Assembly (NCBI GenBank): GCA_016743945.1
Contig: JADGFI010000009.1
Location: 124,001-188,000 of the forward strand
DNA from: Desulfobacteraceae bacterium
Lineage (GTDB): Bacteria > Desulfobacterota > Desulfobacteria > Desulfobacterales > Desulfobacteraceae
Length of the DNA: 64,000 nt
Direction of reading: 5' to 3'
Shown here: piece after piece, positions 37,837-47,261 of the stretch
Layout of the letters: each line of letters starts with the position of its first letter
Position numbering within the stretch: the stretch's first letter is position 1
The notes under the pieces: model-generated
What the model was told of the DNA's origin: nothing
The model's database searches: none
What the model saw: the letters and a program-made list of their open reading frames with translations, nothing else
Made by a program: the position numbers and the translations under genes

Positions 37837-38451
37837 ATGATTTATTATTTAGGGTTAATCGGGATCGCTGCTTTTTCAATTACCGGTGTTATTGCCGCCG
37901 GCAAAAAAGATATGGATATCTTCACTATCGTCCTGTTGGGTGTAGTGACAGCACTGGGCGGCGGGACATTACGGGATATTATTATCGACGCAAGCCCTGT
38001 TTTCTGGATAACGGATCTGTCCTATCTCTGGGTTTCCATACTGGCTTCAATATTGACTTTTTTTCTGGTCAGATATGTAAAACATGTTTTGACATTGCTC
38101 CTATTTGTTGATGCGTTTGGTTTGTCACTCTTTACTATTCTTGCTGCGGAAAAAGTCATCTCACTTGGCTTTTCAAATCCGGTGGCTGTATTAATGGGGG
38201 TGATTACCGGGATTGCCGGCGGGATGATTCGTGACATTTTAACACTAAGAATGCCGTTGCTTCTGGGTAAGGAATTTTATGCAACACCTGCCCTGTTAGG
38301 CGCCATTGTCTTTACTCTTCTGGGTGATTTTTTTCCTTTACACCCCTATAACAGATTATATGCCATTGGTGTAATTTTTATCCTCAGAGCAGCCGCTATC
38401 CAGTGGGGACTTTATTATCCGGGATGGCTGGTGTATGGCAAAAAAAATTAA
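37837..38451 (+). CDS. TRIC-type (UPF0126/YicG) membrane channel
   Basis: 204 residues with seven predicted helices in two related halves. The duplicated glycine/aspartate motif is seen twice: TALGGGTLRDIIID and TGIAGGMIRDILT. This is the prokaryotic TRIC/UPF0126 family, thought to conduct potassium or small solutes such as glycine. The ribosome site is weak. It converges with the TrmO-like gene; a short CTGGT/ACCAG stem lies between them near 38470. Confidence 0.9.
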   Translation: MIYYLGLIGIAAFSITGVIAAGKKDMDIFTIVLLGVVTALGGGTLRDIIIDASPVFWITDLSYLWVSILASILTFFLVRYVKHVLTLLLFVDAFGLSLFTILAAEKVISLGFSNPVAVLMGVITGIAGGMIRDILTLRMPLLLGKEFYATPALLGAIVFTLLGDFFPLHPYNRLYAIGVIFILRAAAIQWGLYYPGWLVYGKKN

Positions 38452-38493
38452 GGATTGACCCCTGGTAGCCCCCGTTAACCAGAATCACCTTAA

Positions 38494-39060
38494 TCAAATT
38501 TTTAATTTTATATCCAGCACCGGAGTCCCACTGACGGCATCCAGTCCTTTAACAAACAATGTGGTGCCCTTGATATCCAGGAGCCTTACATCCTGAATCC
38601 CGATCCTTGAGAGCCTGTCCGGAGTCCGGGAGGCAAACACCCCGACCTGTTTGCCATCAATTCCCCGCTTAAAGAATGTCTTAACCGAACGGGATTTATG
38701 CAGATAGTAAACTATTGTAATCTCGGGTTCCTGGTCAAGCCCGGACATAAACCGTTTTTGGGAAGGTAACAGCTCAATTTTAGAAACCGTGTCAGTCCCT
38801 TTTCTTCCAAACGGTGTTTGGTCCCTTTCAAGATTGTTGTTTATAATTCCAATGGGGTAGATAGTGACAGGTGAACCATTCCCGAAAAGACATTTTCGGC
38901 ACACTTGCCGGTTGTCGATGGTGAATAGATCTTCAGTTTTGCAGACTAAGTTGCACTCAGAACAGTTGATTGTCTTATTATTTGATTCGATGCTGATATC
39001 CTTTATAAAAATCCTTGTTAGCGGGCAAAATTTTAAGAGAGATCCTTTTACTTTTTTCAT
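38494..39060 (-). CDS. TrmO/TsaA-like protein with N-terminal zinc-finger-like motif
   Basis: 188 residues. From about residue 66 the sequence follows the TsaA/TrmO fold: YPIGII, a long variable loop, ITIVYYLHKS, GVFASRTPDRLSRIGIQDVR, then LFVKGLDAVSGTPVLDIKLK. TrmO methylates N6-threonylcarbamoyladenosine in tRNA using S-adenosylmethionine. The first 60 residues have four or five cysteines (NCSECNLVC and VCRKCLFG) that could bind zinc, which is not part of the core family. The usual RPNPIG is changed to RLSRIG, so the substrate may differ. Confidence 0.7.
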   Translation of the reverse strand: MKKVKGSLLKFCPLTRIFIKDISIESNNKTINCSECNLVCKTEDLFTIDNRQVCRKCLFGNGSPVTIYPIGIINNNLERDQTPFGRKGTDTVSKIELLPSQKRFMSGLDQEPEITIVYYLHKSRSVKTFFKRGIDGKQVGVFASRTPDRLSRIGIQDVRLLDIKGTTLFVKGLDAVSGTPVLDIKLKI

Positions 39061-39145
39061 TTTTTTTTTTACAATATGATAAATTATACATTGAATTCAA
39101 GAGTTTTCCACCCTGGAAAAAAAGAATGCTTGAAAGCCTCTCGTG

Positions 39146-39613
39146 CTAGCCTTCCCCTCTGCATAATCTTGGTGCCATCCCAAAGGGACCGAAACTTTTT
39201 TCATAAAGCGTTTTTCTTTCAGCCCCAAGAAGGTGACGCGGTGCTCCCATGAAATCAGCCATAAATTCATCTAAAGACACCCATTCAATATTATGAGTTG
39301 TATTATCCCAAAATTCTAACCACATATCATGCCATGGTTTCAAATATCCGCCAATCCAAGTATGTGAAACGGGTGTTATTTTATGGTAAATGCCACATCT
39401 TATTTTTTCTTTGTCTGTTGCATGCAGCGTCCCTGAAGACAAGTCCTCAGATCCCACCCCCAGAAGGGCTTCTTTTTTAATATAAAGAACGTCTGATGTT
39501 TTCAGTCCCAAAAGAAAACAGGCATAACTGTCCAGAAGAACCGGATCCAGGGCGGAAAAAAACGATATCTTGTCGCAGTCGACAGCATGTTCATTGTTGG
39601 AATCGACCTATAC
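39146..39613 (-). pseudogene. C-terminal relic of a DUF362 protein
   Basis: The open frame begins after a stop with no start codon: FFSALDPVLLDSYACFLLGL followed by LLGVGSEDLSSG is the C-terminal pattern of DUF362 proteins (compare VIASKDMVAADAKTV in the intact gene at 51683-52639). The last 80 residues (from HATDKEKIRCGIYHK to LCRGEG) are not recognised and may be another protein joined in frame. The N-terminal two thirds of DUF362 are missing. A broken gene is the best reading. Confidence 0.6.
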
Positions 39614-39769
39614 TTAGAGTGCTATTTTGGGGGTTAAAACATTTACTCAAGATCCTCTTAAAGGCGTTTATCAATCTTATATTCTATTTTTTCAGCCTAT
39701 TAGCTTGGTCCGACAAAACTTTTTCGTTGGTTAAGCCCCGCAAGACCGGGTCTGATTCGCCATTTCATT

Positions 39770-40060
39770 TTACAGCGTCACGACAAATCCGATAAGCCGT
39801 CCGATTGCTACAATAATGGCCTGGTTTTCTGCCGCTTCATCTATTTCTTCCTTTATTTCATTCATTTCAGATATTTGGTCGTCTGTTGTTATAACGCCCT
39901 CTTCAAGCAGTTTCACTCTAACTTCCACATATTTACTGAAGGCTTTGTCTCTCTCTGGTTTTAATTTCATCTGTTCAGGAAAAGGTAAAGACCTGTACTT
40001 TAAATCAATAATCGTAATTGATTGTGCAATTACCTGCAACGTTTTGCTATCATTATCCAT
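39770..40060 (-). CDS. Small helical protein of unknown function
   Basis: 96 residues, mostly helical and highly charged (KPERDKAFSKYVEVRVKLLE, EMNEIKEEIDEAAENQ), with a hydrophobic C-terminal stretch (AIIVAIGRLIGFVVTL) that could reach a membrane. TAGGAGATAAA precedes the ATG. It starts 24 bases after the lipoprotein gene and is probably co-transcribed with it. I do not recognise a family. Confidence 0.65.
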   Translation of the reverse strand: MDNDSKTLQVIAQSITIIDLKYRSLPFPEQMKLKPERDKAFSKYVEVRVKLLEEGVITTDDQISEMNEIKEEIDEAAENQAIIVAIGRLIGFVVTL

Positions 40061-40084
40061 ATTTTATCTCCTAATTATATCATT

Positions 40085-40996
40085 CTATATCGAATTTAAT
40101 TCCTCAAGCGCCTTATTCACAGCAGTGCTGATGTACGGGTCATTTTTGGCTTTATCAAAAAAGACATCTGCATCTTTAAGTAAATTGCTGTAGTCTTTGC
40201 CAGTTAAACTTCCTATAAGACCAACTGCTCTGAGCAACGTATTTTGCAGATCTGATATTTGCAGTTTCTCATATCCCTGAATCATTTTCTGGAATTCGAG
40301 TCCGGCAGCCACGGCTTTGACACACGATTCAATAAGATTTCTTTGCAATGTATCTTCTTCTTTTAAAATTCTGTCTCGCTCTGCCTTCAAAATAACCAGA
40401 CGTGCTTCTTTTTGAACCTTGGTCAAATTTGAATCTGATAAAACTTGACCAACTTGTGAAAGCAAATCATTTCGCTGCCCGATTAACATAATCGGACTCG
40501 TTTGATATGCTTTTGCAATGGCGACCATGTCAGCGACCAAAGTTTGCGCATGCTTCAAGGTTTTTCCGACTGCGGCTGTCGCCAGAACCGAACCTGTTTC
40601 AATCGATCGAAACATTTCATTAAATTCATGATAGTTCTTCCGCATTCTTAAAATAAACTGTTGTTTTTTGTTATTGGCCTTTGAATCAATCTCAACTTCA
40701 TACGGTTTGGATGCATGAATTAAAAAATTAAAATCATTTAGGCTTTGAGGCGATGATTGATATTCCAATATATTTTTAACAAAAAGTTCTGTCTGTCCCG
40801 GCTCCGGCAGTGTGGGAACAATCACTTCCGAATCTATTGCCGTTGAAACCGATTCAATAGCAAGCATGGCTTGATTCGAAAAAACTGCTGCTCCTGTCTT
40901 TAATGTTTTGGCTTTTTCCGGTGTACAGCCAAACAAAAAAATAAGACTTAAAATTGAAAGAATAAACAAACGTTTAGTTACATTTTTATTCATCAT
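40085..40996 (-). CDS. Putative lipoprotein of unknown function
   Basis: 303 residues from the first of two ATG codons after AAGGAGGG (40996); an upstream in-frame start adds an unlikely leader. The signal peptide ends in a lipobox (SLIFLFGC), so the mature protein is probably a membrane-anchored lipoprotein. The rest is mainly helical and may form coiled coils (RKNYHEFNEMFRSIET; ARLVILKAERDRILKEEDTL). No family recognised. It lies between a class 3 lipase pseudogene and a small helical protein on the same strand. Confidence 0.75.
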   Translation of the reverse strand: MMNKNVTKRLFILSILSLIFLFGCTPEKAKTLKTGAAVFSNQAMLAIESVSTAIDSEVIVPTLPEPGQTELFVKNILEYQSSPQSLNDFNFLIHASKPYEVEIDSKANNKKQQFILRMRKNYHEFNEMFRSIETGSVLATAAVGKTLKHAQTLVADMVAIAKAYQTSPIMLIGQRNDLLSQVGQVLSDSNLTKVQKEARLVILKAERDRILKEEDTLQRNLIESCVKAVAAGLEFQKMIQGYEKLQISDLQNTLLRAVGLIGSLTGKDYSNLLKDADVFFDKAKNDPYISTAVNKALEELNSI

Positions 40997-41050
40997 ATAG
41001 CCCTCCTTATAAAAGAATATGTTATGATTACATATTAAATACCGCCACAT

Positions 41051-41075
41051 ATAAGGATAGGATCCTTATCTTTTT
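41051..41075. terminator. Hairpin near lipase pseudogene end
   Basis: ATAAGGAT and ATCCTTAT form a perfect eight-base stem. A TTTTT run follows on the plus strand only. On the minus strand it directly follows the stop of the lipase relic. Confidence 0.45.
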
Positions 41076-41078
41076 CAT

Positions 41079-41910
41079 TTAATCTTCATCCTGGCGTTTG
41101 TGTGGGTATGTACCAAGAAATCTATCAGCCGCAATATGTCGTAGTTTTTCTCTATAAATGACCATGCTGTGGGCTTTCACTGGGAAAAACAAGCTGGCCG
41201 CCATATGTTGCCACATCCACATTACACGGTCTATGGCAGGTGGATTGCTCAGTAATCTTACCGTATCGAATTGTCCTGCTTTAATATCGGTAATATATCG
41301 TAGGTCACCCACATGCCGATACCCGTTTAGTTTATCAATAAACTTCTCGAGTGTGCGCAAAGTTGCAGCAAGAAAAGGCATAAATCGTGTAAGCGATGAC
41401 AATAATCTGAACAGATTCAGAACAATTGTCATTATCGCACCCGGAGGCACCCTGGGAACAATATCGCTTGAATTTACAATTCTATAGATTGGAGTTTTCA
41501 ATTCCTTAAAAAATTCATAATTTGCAATCCTCGGGCCTCCAAATGTATAGTATGCCCCTATTATATCTTTTGCTAAAAGAGTAGTTGCTATTAAAGCAAG
41601 CGCCCCTCCAAAAGAATGACCTGTAAAATAAATGGGAAGCTGTTTGCCTTAAGGCTCTCTACAGTGTCATTTATGGCACCTTCTGAACCTTCAAATTTGT
41701 AGTACGCCAGATCCGATCTGCCATGACATACGCCATTCTGTCGCTGTAGGCTGGACGCTTTGTAGGAATTTCCAGGAGTTTTTTGTCTTTAAAATATATT
41801 TTGATAGAAACCAAACGCGGCGCAACCTCCTGAACACCTGCTGATGAGGGGCGGCGCGCAGCGACGTCCGTCTCAATCTGCTTGTGTACGCCCGACATGG
41901 GCGTGAACAT
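41079..41910 (-). pseudogene. Class 3 lipase, broken by two frameshifts
   Basis: Three frames give successive lipase parts. First (41910 to about 41715): LLEIPTKRPAYSDRMAYVMA. Second: LAYYKFEGSEGAINDTVESL. Third: PIYFTGHSFGGALALIATT with the catalytic serine, then TFGGPRIANYEFFKELKTPI and RIVNSSDIVPRVPPG. The first shift is a five-base insertion that looks like a partial duplication (GATCGGATC where GATC is expected) near 41715. The second, near 41650, fits loss of one base. The catalytic serine region is intact but cannot be read in one frame. Confidence 0.8.
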
Positions 41911-42086
41911 ATGGGGTGTCCCCTATACGTGAATCCTGTTGATGCATATAGCATTATGCAAAAATATTAGCCGACGAACAGAAACAGCATATAAGGCCTG
42001 ATCTCCGGATAAGTCAGCACCTGCAAAAGAAGTGTCATTGCGTCTTTCAGGGTAACGGGTGTTCGGCTACCCGCTTATAAGCTTTA
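41911..42086. other. Intergenic region between lipase relic and small membrane protein
   Basis: It contains a small stem (CGGGT/ACCCG near 42055-42075). I see nothing else supported. Confidence 0.3.
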
Positions 42087-42365
42087 TTATTTCTCATTAA
42101 TATTTTCTGCAAATCTTATAATCTTATAAAAAACAGACCTTTTATCTTCCTCAGAATAAGAAACATTAATTATTTTAGCTTTTTCAAAGACTGCCAATAG
42201 GAATCCAGAAACACCAAAAATCATGAGTGTTACTAAACTAATGGAATGTATTGTTTTTGAATATATTCCAATATCGGGCTCAAATATTTGTATCAAAACG
42301 CACATTGGCGAACTGAATAGGACAGTTAAAAAAAACAGATTCAGATTTTTGAATTTTATTTTCAT
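42087..42365 (-). CDS. Small two-helix membrane protein
   Basis: 92 residues with two hydrophobic helices (LFFLTVLFSSPMCVLIQIF and ISLVTLMIFGVSGFLLAVF) and a short charged tail. No family recognised. The ATG follows a weak GGCAAAA. It lies between a lipase pseudogene and an IS66 relic, so it may be a cargo gene of a former mobile region. Confidence 0.5.
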   Translation of the reverse strand: MKIKFKNLNLFFLTVLFSSPMCVLIQIFEPDIGIYSKTIHSISLVTLMIFGVSGFLLAVFEKAKIINVSYSEEDKRSVFYKIIRFAENINEK

Positions 42366-42384
42366 TTTTGCCTATAACATGAAA

Positions 42385-42903
42385 TCACCGGTGAAATCCA
42401 GTGCATTTTCGTTTCTTTACATATTCACGAATATCGTTTTCGCTCAAATTATTGTGCAAAGGAATATCGGGTCTTTTAAGAACCATGAGAAGTTCTGATT
42501 TGTTATTGAAGATCCGTCTCAATGCTAAATTCAATGAGGTATAATCTGTCTTTTGTTTGAAAATTTCATCAAAACGTTGATTGAGCTTTTTCTTAAAAAC
42601 TGGAGTTGGATTAATTTGATAATCTTTTAGATCAGAATAAAAACCCCAAATATCAGACCTCACTGATTTAATAAATTCTTTACGGTCCTTTGTGAAACCT
42701 ATTAACTTTTGAATCGTTCTTTCCGCATGAACCCAGCATAAAGCATGTTGCAAAATATTAAATTGTCCGGCATCAGTCACTGACTATTACCAAATTTTTG
42801 TTGAAATCATGGAAAAAAAGGCTTCCAAGAAGAGCACCTTCAGTTGCAATTTGAATATGCCGTTTTTTTGTGACCCCTTTGGATTTTAAAAAGACCTTCC
42901 TTA
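42385..42903 (-). mobile_element. IS66-family transposase relic with frameshift
   Basis: The segment nearest the adenosine-deaminase-like gene reads FLKSKGVTKKRHIQIATEGA, then LVIVSD. After a one-base insertion near 42781 the frame changes to DAGQFNILQHALCWVHAERT. It continues to the IS66 block RPDIPLHNNLSENDIREYVK and KRKCTGFHR. Both ends of the transposase are missing and no terminal repeats were found. The remnant touches the 3' end of the neighbouring deaminase-like gene. Confidence 0.8.
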
Positions 42904-42910
42904 TTTTTGA

Positions 42911-43825
42911 TTACCCAAATCTATAGTTACAAGCTTTTTCCAGATTATAGGGCAGTCCCTCTCGGGCCAACTCCATCTCCCTCTTAAAATTAGTTGAGAA
43001 AATCAATGTGTCATCTGTTCCAATCACGACAGGGGACTCTTTATCAGTATAAATTTCCTGCACGGGATGCTTCTGGCCTTTACTCCAACTACCAATATAG
43101 CGATGGCAAGAAGGACAAACTTCAATAGGTAATTGATGTTTACGAATTATTCTTTTATGCTCTTCTTCCAGGAAAAGAGCATGTCCAAGTCTCACTTTGC
43201 CAGCGCATTCTATCTTTTGATTTCGTTCAACCCATTGATCTATTGCATTTAAAGTTATAGTGCTATCAATTCTCTCTTTCTCTAAATTCAATTCTCCAAT
43301 ATGTATAGCCAATCCTAATGAGCTATCCAAAACAGTCTCAATAACGGATTTAAGTCCTTCTCCCTGCAATACGCGAGTACCGGTGGGATTAATACCGGAT
43401 ATATCGATTCCAACGATATAATCAGAAAACTTTAAAGCAAGAGCTATGATTTCTTGTGCGTTTTCTATATCGTGCTTGTAGCGATCAATACTGAGTAACC
43501 CTTTGGCTTTTTCTGGATATTTTTGCAGGCCTGATACAAAAGCTTCTACGTAATGACGTAAAGATATTGTAGAAGAAAAATTTCGAGGTGTTGTACGAAT
43601 CTCCAAATAGTCAGCAGTACTTATGTGGATAACATTTTCTGTAGATACCTCAATCCGTTTTGGTGAGTTTATAAGGTTATGAACAACTTTAAACAGTTGA
43701 AGAACATCGGCTACTTCAATATCATCAAGGGCCTTTTTATTGTTATCTGATTTAGCAAACTCAACTAACAAATCTTTTGAAATGCTTCCACCTAAATGAA
43801 GGTGCAAGTCACAGTGCTTATTCAT
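42911..43825 (-). CDS. Adenosine deaminase family protein
   Basis: 304 residues from the ATG at 43825, which follows AGGAGA; a TTG five codons earlier is less likely. Metal and catalytic motifs: DLHLHLGGSI (two histidines), LAIHIGEL (His and Glu), VRLGHALFL, PIEVCPSCHRYIGSW and VVIGTDDTLIF (aspartates). It would deaminate adenosine or a related purine or aminopurine. Residues after the final aspartate motif are few and the gene ends at the IS66 relic, so the last residues may be lost. Upstream on the same strand is a sigma-54 activator. Confidence 0.82.
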   Translation of the reverse strand: MNKHCDLHLHLGGSISKDLLVEFAKSDNNKKALDDIEVADVLQLFKVVHNLINSPKRIEVSTENVIHISTADYLEIRTTPRNFSSTISLRHYVEAFVSGLQKYPEKAKGLLSIDRYKHDIENAQEIIALALKFSDYIVGIDISGINPTGTRVLQGEGLKSVIETVLDSSLGLAIHIGELNLEKERIDSTITLNAIDQWVERNQKIECAGKVRLGHALFLEEEHKRIIRKHQLPIEVCPSCHRYIGSWSKGQKHPVQEIYTDKESPVVIGTDDTLIFSTNFKREMELAREGLPYNLEKACNYRFG

Positions 43826-43920
43826 CCGTCTCCTATCCAAAAGTAAAACATTAATCTAAAGGTTACAAATAAGCGGTATCCGCTTCATTTGACATGTTAA
43901 AATCCCTGAACTTTAGCGCT

Positions 43921-45459
43921 TTATTGTGTATTCTCAAACTGAATTTTCAGCTTTTTTATTTTGCTCCTCAATGTATTTGGATGTAACCCCAGGAGTATAG
44001 CCGCTCCTTTTGGACCTTCTACGCGTCCGCTGGTTTTTCTTAAAATTTTTTGGATGTATCTTGAGATCATTTCATCAAGAGGAATAATTTCATTATCCTC
44101 TATAATATCCTGGGTTTCACCTGCTTTTATTGTAAGGCCTGAGAATTTTAAATGATTAAACGATAATGGCGTTTTACGATTCAGTATAAGGCTTCTTTCA
44201 ATGATATTCGAAAGTTCCCGAACGTTCCCGGGCCAATCATAATCCATAAGCTGACCCATTGCATGATTCGTAAGTTTTGATGGTGGATAGAGCTTTAAAT
44301 CCTTTGCTTTTTTTTCTACAAAATAATGAACCAGAGTTGGAATATCCTCTTTTCTTTCCCTAAGTGGTGGTATCTGAATGGGAAACACATTTAACCTGAA
44401 ATATAAATCCTCGCGAAATTTACCGGAACGAATCAGCTCTTCCAGATTTCTATGGGTCGCTGCTATGATACGAACGTCTACATGAACGGTTTTGGTCCCA
44501 CCCACCCGTTCGATTTCTTTGAATTGAATGGCTCTTAATAATCTGACCTGGGCATCCAAGGACAACTCTCCAACTTCATCGAAAAAAAGAGTCCCCCCAT
44601 TCGCACGTTCAAATTTACCTCTTTTTTGATAGATAGCCCCTGTAAATGAACCTTTTTCATGACCAAACAGTTCAGAATCGAGTATATTTTCGGGAATGGC
44701 ACCGCAGTTAACTTTCACAAGAGGACCGTTACTTCTCCCGGAGAACATATGAATAGTGTTGGCAATCACATCTTTTCCCACCCCTGTTTCTCCCAGCAGT
44801 ATGACAGGGCTTTCCACAAAAGAGACATGTTTTACAAGAGCCATCACCCCTTTTAAACCTGACTCTGCCCCTATGATTTTATCTCCGGTAATTTCCATTA
44901 GCTCTCTATAGAGCCCCTGGTTCTCTTCTTTTCTATTCTCAGAAATTTTTTGTAATTTTCGATGCTTTAATGCATTGGACATGGCAATGGAAAAAGGCTC
45001 TTTTACTAGTGAGAGAAGCTTTGCATGCTTATGTGTGTATACATTTTGACCAAATGCATAAATAGCCAGTCCCCCAGAACAGCCATCTTCAAGAATTAGA
45101 TTCAGCACAAGGTAAGAGGCTTCTTTAATCTTTAAGCTTTTAGCAAAATCTTTGCTTATCGGGTTCAAATCCGGTGCATTATAAATCATCACATCTTCTA
45201 CATGATTATTTCTTTTTGCTTCTTTATGGGCATCAGGTGAAAGAGGGACAAGAATATCACAAATTTCAATTCCTTTTGGGGTTGCCCTTGCAATGCTTAA
45301 CAACGAACCATCTGGTTCCGTAATATCAAAGGTTAGGCCATCTGCTGGAATATATTGCCTGATATAGTTAAAACTATTAAACAGAGTTTTTTCAATTTCA
45401 AGGCTGCCACAGATTTTTAATGTCACTTTTTGAAAAAATAGATTCTTATCGACATTCAT
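43921..45459 (-). CDS. Sigma-54-dependent activator (GAF-AAA+-HTH)
   Basis: About 512 residues from the ATG at 45459; a GTG at 45474 directly abuts the GGAG and is less likely. The layout equals that of the activator at 15618-17234: GAF-like sensor, Walker A GETGVGKD, sigma-54 loop GSFTGA (in [12 protein letters not shown], Ser in place of Ala), FFDEVGELS and a Fis-type helix-turn-helix ([20 protein letters not shown]). The GSFTGA variant is known to be tolerated. It is divergent from the DUF169 gene, with a -24/-12 promoter and a perfect inverted repeat between, and is its probable activator. Confidence 0.88.
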   Translation of the reverse strand: MNVDKNLFFQKVTLKICGSLEIEKTLFNSFNYIRQYIPADGLTFDITEPDGSLLSIARATPKGIEICDILVPLSPDAHKEAKRNNHVEDVMIYNAPDLNPISKDFAKSLKIKEASYLVLNLILEDGCSGGLAIYAFGQNVYTHKHAKLLSLVKEPFSIAMSNALKHRKLQKISENRKEENQGLYRELMEITGDKIIGAESGLKGVMALVKHVSFVESPVILLGETGVGKDVIANTIHMFSGRSNGPLVKVNCGAIPENILDSELFGHEKGSFTGAIYQKRGKFERANGGTLFFDEVGELSLDAQVRLLRAIQFKEIERVGGTKTVHVDVRIIAATHRNLEELIRSGKFREDLYFRLNVFPIQIPPLRERKEDIPTLVHYFVEKKAKDLKLYPPSKLTNHAMGQLMDYDWPGNVRELSNIIERSLILNRKTPLSFNHLKFSGLTIKAGETQDIIEDNEIIPLDEMISRYIQKILRKTSGRVEGPKGAAILLGLHPNTLRSKIKKLKIQFENTQ

Positions 45460-45527
45460 TTCGGTTAACGGCACTCCTCTCTAATCATTTTAAAAAAAAC
45501 AACGCCATTAAGTGGAATATCATAAAG

Positions 45528-45566
45528 CTACGATATTTAGTAGTGGTTATCTATTCAATATCGTAG
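45528..45566. promoter_or_regulatory. Perfect inverted repeat, probable activator site
   Basis: CTACGATATT (45528-45537) and AATATCGTAG (45557-45566) are exact inverse copies, 29 bases centre to centre. Further AATATC half-sites lie near 45516, 45585 and 45594. They are 50-110 bases upstream of the -24/-12 promoter. Confidence 0.6.
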
Positions 45567-45616
45567 TTTGGCAATTGAGATTTACAATATCTCGTAATAT
45601 CAGACTGTTTTCCGCA

Positions 45617-45632
45617 TGGCATGCGATTTGCT
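45617..45632 (+). promoter_or_regulatory. Sigma-54 (-24/-12) promoter of DUF169 gene
   Basis: TGGCATG-N4-TTGCT has GG and GC doublets exactly 12 bases apart. It lies about 60 bases upstream of the DUF169 start and beside a divergent sigma-54 activator gene. Confidence 0.78.
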
Positions 45633-45691
45633 ATTACTTATACCCAAAGCAGGTTCAATTCATCACAACAACTACAAATAAGGAAAAAAAA

Positions 45692-46420
45692 ATGAATTCA
45701 GAAATAGTAAGAGAAAATCTACAAAAACTGTCAGAAACCGTATCTTTTAAATACCCTGCAATTGGTTGGTATTTTTCTTCGGAAAAAATTGAAAATTCAT
45801 TTGTCTTTAAAAAGGATAAATGGGTCTGTATGTTCATGTACTTGAAGATGGTTATGAAAAAGGGAAAAAAAATTCGTTTTTCAGGAGATAATGTAGGTGC
45901 TTGCACCGGCCCTGCTGAATATTTCGGCTTTAGTGAACCCACAGATGATGGAGGACAATTTATAGCGGAAACTGAGCGATTTAAAAAAAGCAAAAGCCTT
46001 GCCCAAGCTTACCATGAAGAGTCATTGGAAAGTATTCATCCTCCCAAAAAGGAATATGTATACATGGAAAAAGTTGAGAACATAGATAAAAACAGAGAAA
46101 TTGAAGTTATCAACCTTTTCCCTGATTTTACGGGTTTGGCAAGTCTTATTTTTTTATCAAACTACGACAGGGAAAAAAACATGGAGAATGTGTTGGCTCC
46201 CTTTGCTTCAGGTTGTCAGTCAGCCTTTACACTTCCTTATAATGAAAAATTTAAAAAAAAATCAAAGAGCGTTATTGGATTGATGGACCCACTTGTCAGA
46301 CATTTTATCCCTGAAGATATGGTATCATTTTCAATGCCTTCAAATCGATTTTTTGAAATGGCAAATAATATCGAAGGTAGTTTTCTTGACAAGGATTTCG
46401 AAACCCCAACAGGTTTTTGA
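45692..46420 (+). CDS. DUF169 family protein
   Basis: 242 residues from the ATG at 45692, preceded by AAGGA; an upstream in-frame ATG would place the sigma-54 promoter inside the gene. The block GDNVGACTGPAEYFGFSEPT with its cysteine is typical of DUF169 proteins, common in anaerobic bacteria and archaea and still of unknown function. Other conserved parts are VNLFPDFTGLASLIFLSNYD and APFASGCQSAFTLPY. It appears to be a single-gene unit under the sigma-54 promoter at 45617. Confidence 0.82.
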   Translation: MNSEIVRENLQKLSETVSFKYPAIGWYFSSEKIENSFVFKKDKWVCMFMYLKMVMKKGKKIRFSGDNVGACTGPAEYFGFSEPTDDGGQFIAETERFKKSKSLAQAYHEESLESIHPPKKEYVYMEKVENIDKNREIEVINLFPDFTGLASLIFLSNYDREKNMENVLAPFASGCQSAFTLPYNEKFKKKSKSVIGLMDPLVRHFIPEDMVSFSMPSNRFFEMANNIEGSFLDKDFETPTGF

Positions 46421-46534
46421 GCTCTGATTAAAGAGTGTTGAACATCTGCGGTTTATCCGACAGCATGTTCGTTGTCGGGTATATTTATTGCATATTTTCA
46501 ATGTGTTAACATGTACCCAAAACGAGGAGGAAGC

Positions 46535-47158
46535 ATGAGAATCAGCCCCATTAAAGCCCAAGCCCCTTTTTTAAACTATACTGCCCAGGCGGAAAAATTT
46601 TCTCCATCATCCGGGAAAAAAGATGTAGTCACTTTGTCGGATGAAGGGAAAAAAATGCAGGCCCAAACCTCAGCAAACACCTCATCCTTAATTAACTCCC
46701 TGGATGATTTCATGGACGGCGCAGGGAAAGACGGGGTCATAACTCTGGATGAAATCCGGGTCTTTGGTAAAAAGCATTTCAAACAAGCCCAGGATATCCT
46801 GGCTAAAACTCTTGAACAACTCAATATTCCGTCTGATCGCAGCATGACCATAAGCACTGATAAAGATGGCTTGGTCAAGGTTGATTCCGACCTTTCAGTC
46901 CAGGACAATAATAGGCTGGAGGCTGCTTTGAATAAACATCCTGATTTCCAGCAGGCTTTTACAAAAGCAAGTTCAAGCCAAACCCTGCTTGATGCGGCAG
47001 AAAAACATCTGGAGTTTGCCGAGGCCTATGCCAAAAACGCCCAGGCAGCGGTTTCCCAATACGGTATCGGCAGTTCTTCCTCTGGAGAATATGTGCTCGA
47101 ATATGCACAGGAACAGACCAACCTGGTTTTTCAAAACAAATTCTCCCTGATGGGATAA
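46535..47158 (+). CDS. Protein with EF-hand-like segment, unknown function
   Basis: 207 residues from the ATG at 46535, preceded by GAGGAGG; an upstream in-frame ATG lacks a ribosome site. Residues about 60-85 (DDFMDGAGKDGVITLDEIRV) follow an EF-hand calcium-loop pattern, and a weaker second loop (STDKDGLVKVDSDLS) follows. The N-terminus is polar (KKDVVTLSDEGKKMQ) with no signal peptide. No named family recognised. Confidence 0.65.
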   Translation: MRISPIKAQAPFLNYTAQAEKFSPSSGKKDVVTLSDEGKKMQAQTSANTSSLINSLDDFMDGAGKDGVITLDEIRVFGKKHFKQAQDILAKTLEQLNIPSDRSMTISTDKDGLVKVDSDLSVQDNNRLEAALNKHPDFQQAFTKASSSQTLLDAAEKHLEFAEAYAKNAQAAVSQYGIGSSSSGEYVLEYAQEQTNLVFQNKFSLMG

Positions 47159-47188
47159 AGCACCCCGGACCAAGCACAGGCAGCCCGC

Positions 47189-47212
47189 AACCCTGAAAAA
47201 CAATTCAGGGTT
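47189..47212 (+). terminator. Hairpin after EF-hand-like gene
   Basis: A perfect nine-base stem (AACCCTGAA with TTCAGGGTT) and six-base loop lie 30 bases after the stop codon. Only a short TTT follows, so termination strength is uncertain. Confidence 0.5.
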
Positions 47213-47261
47213 TGCTAACTTGCCTACGGCTATGGGAGAACGCAAAAGTATTTTGATATTT

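Noticed and set aside
42035..42080. Possible third attC site after the small membrane protein
   Set aside because: Only a five-base CGGGT/ACCCG stem is present, with no long imperfect arms and no extrahelical bases.
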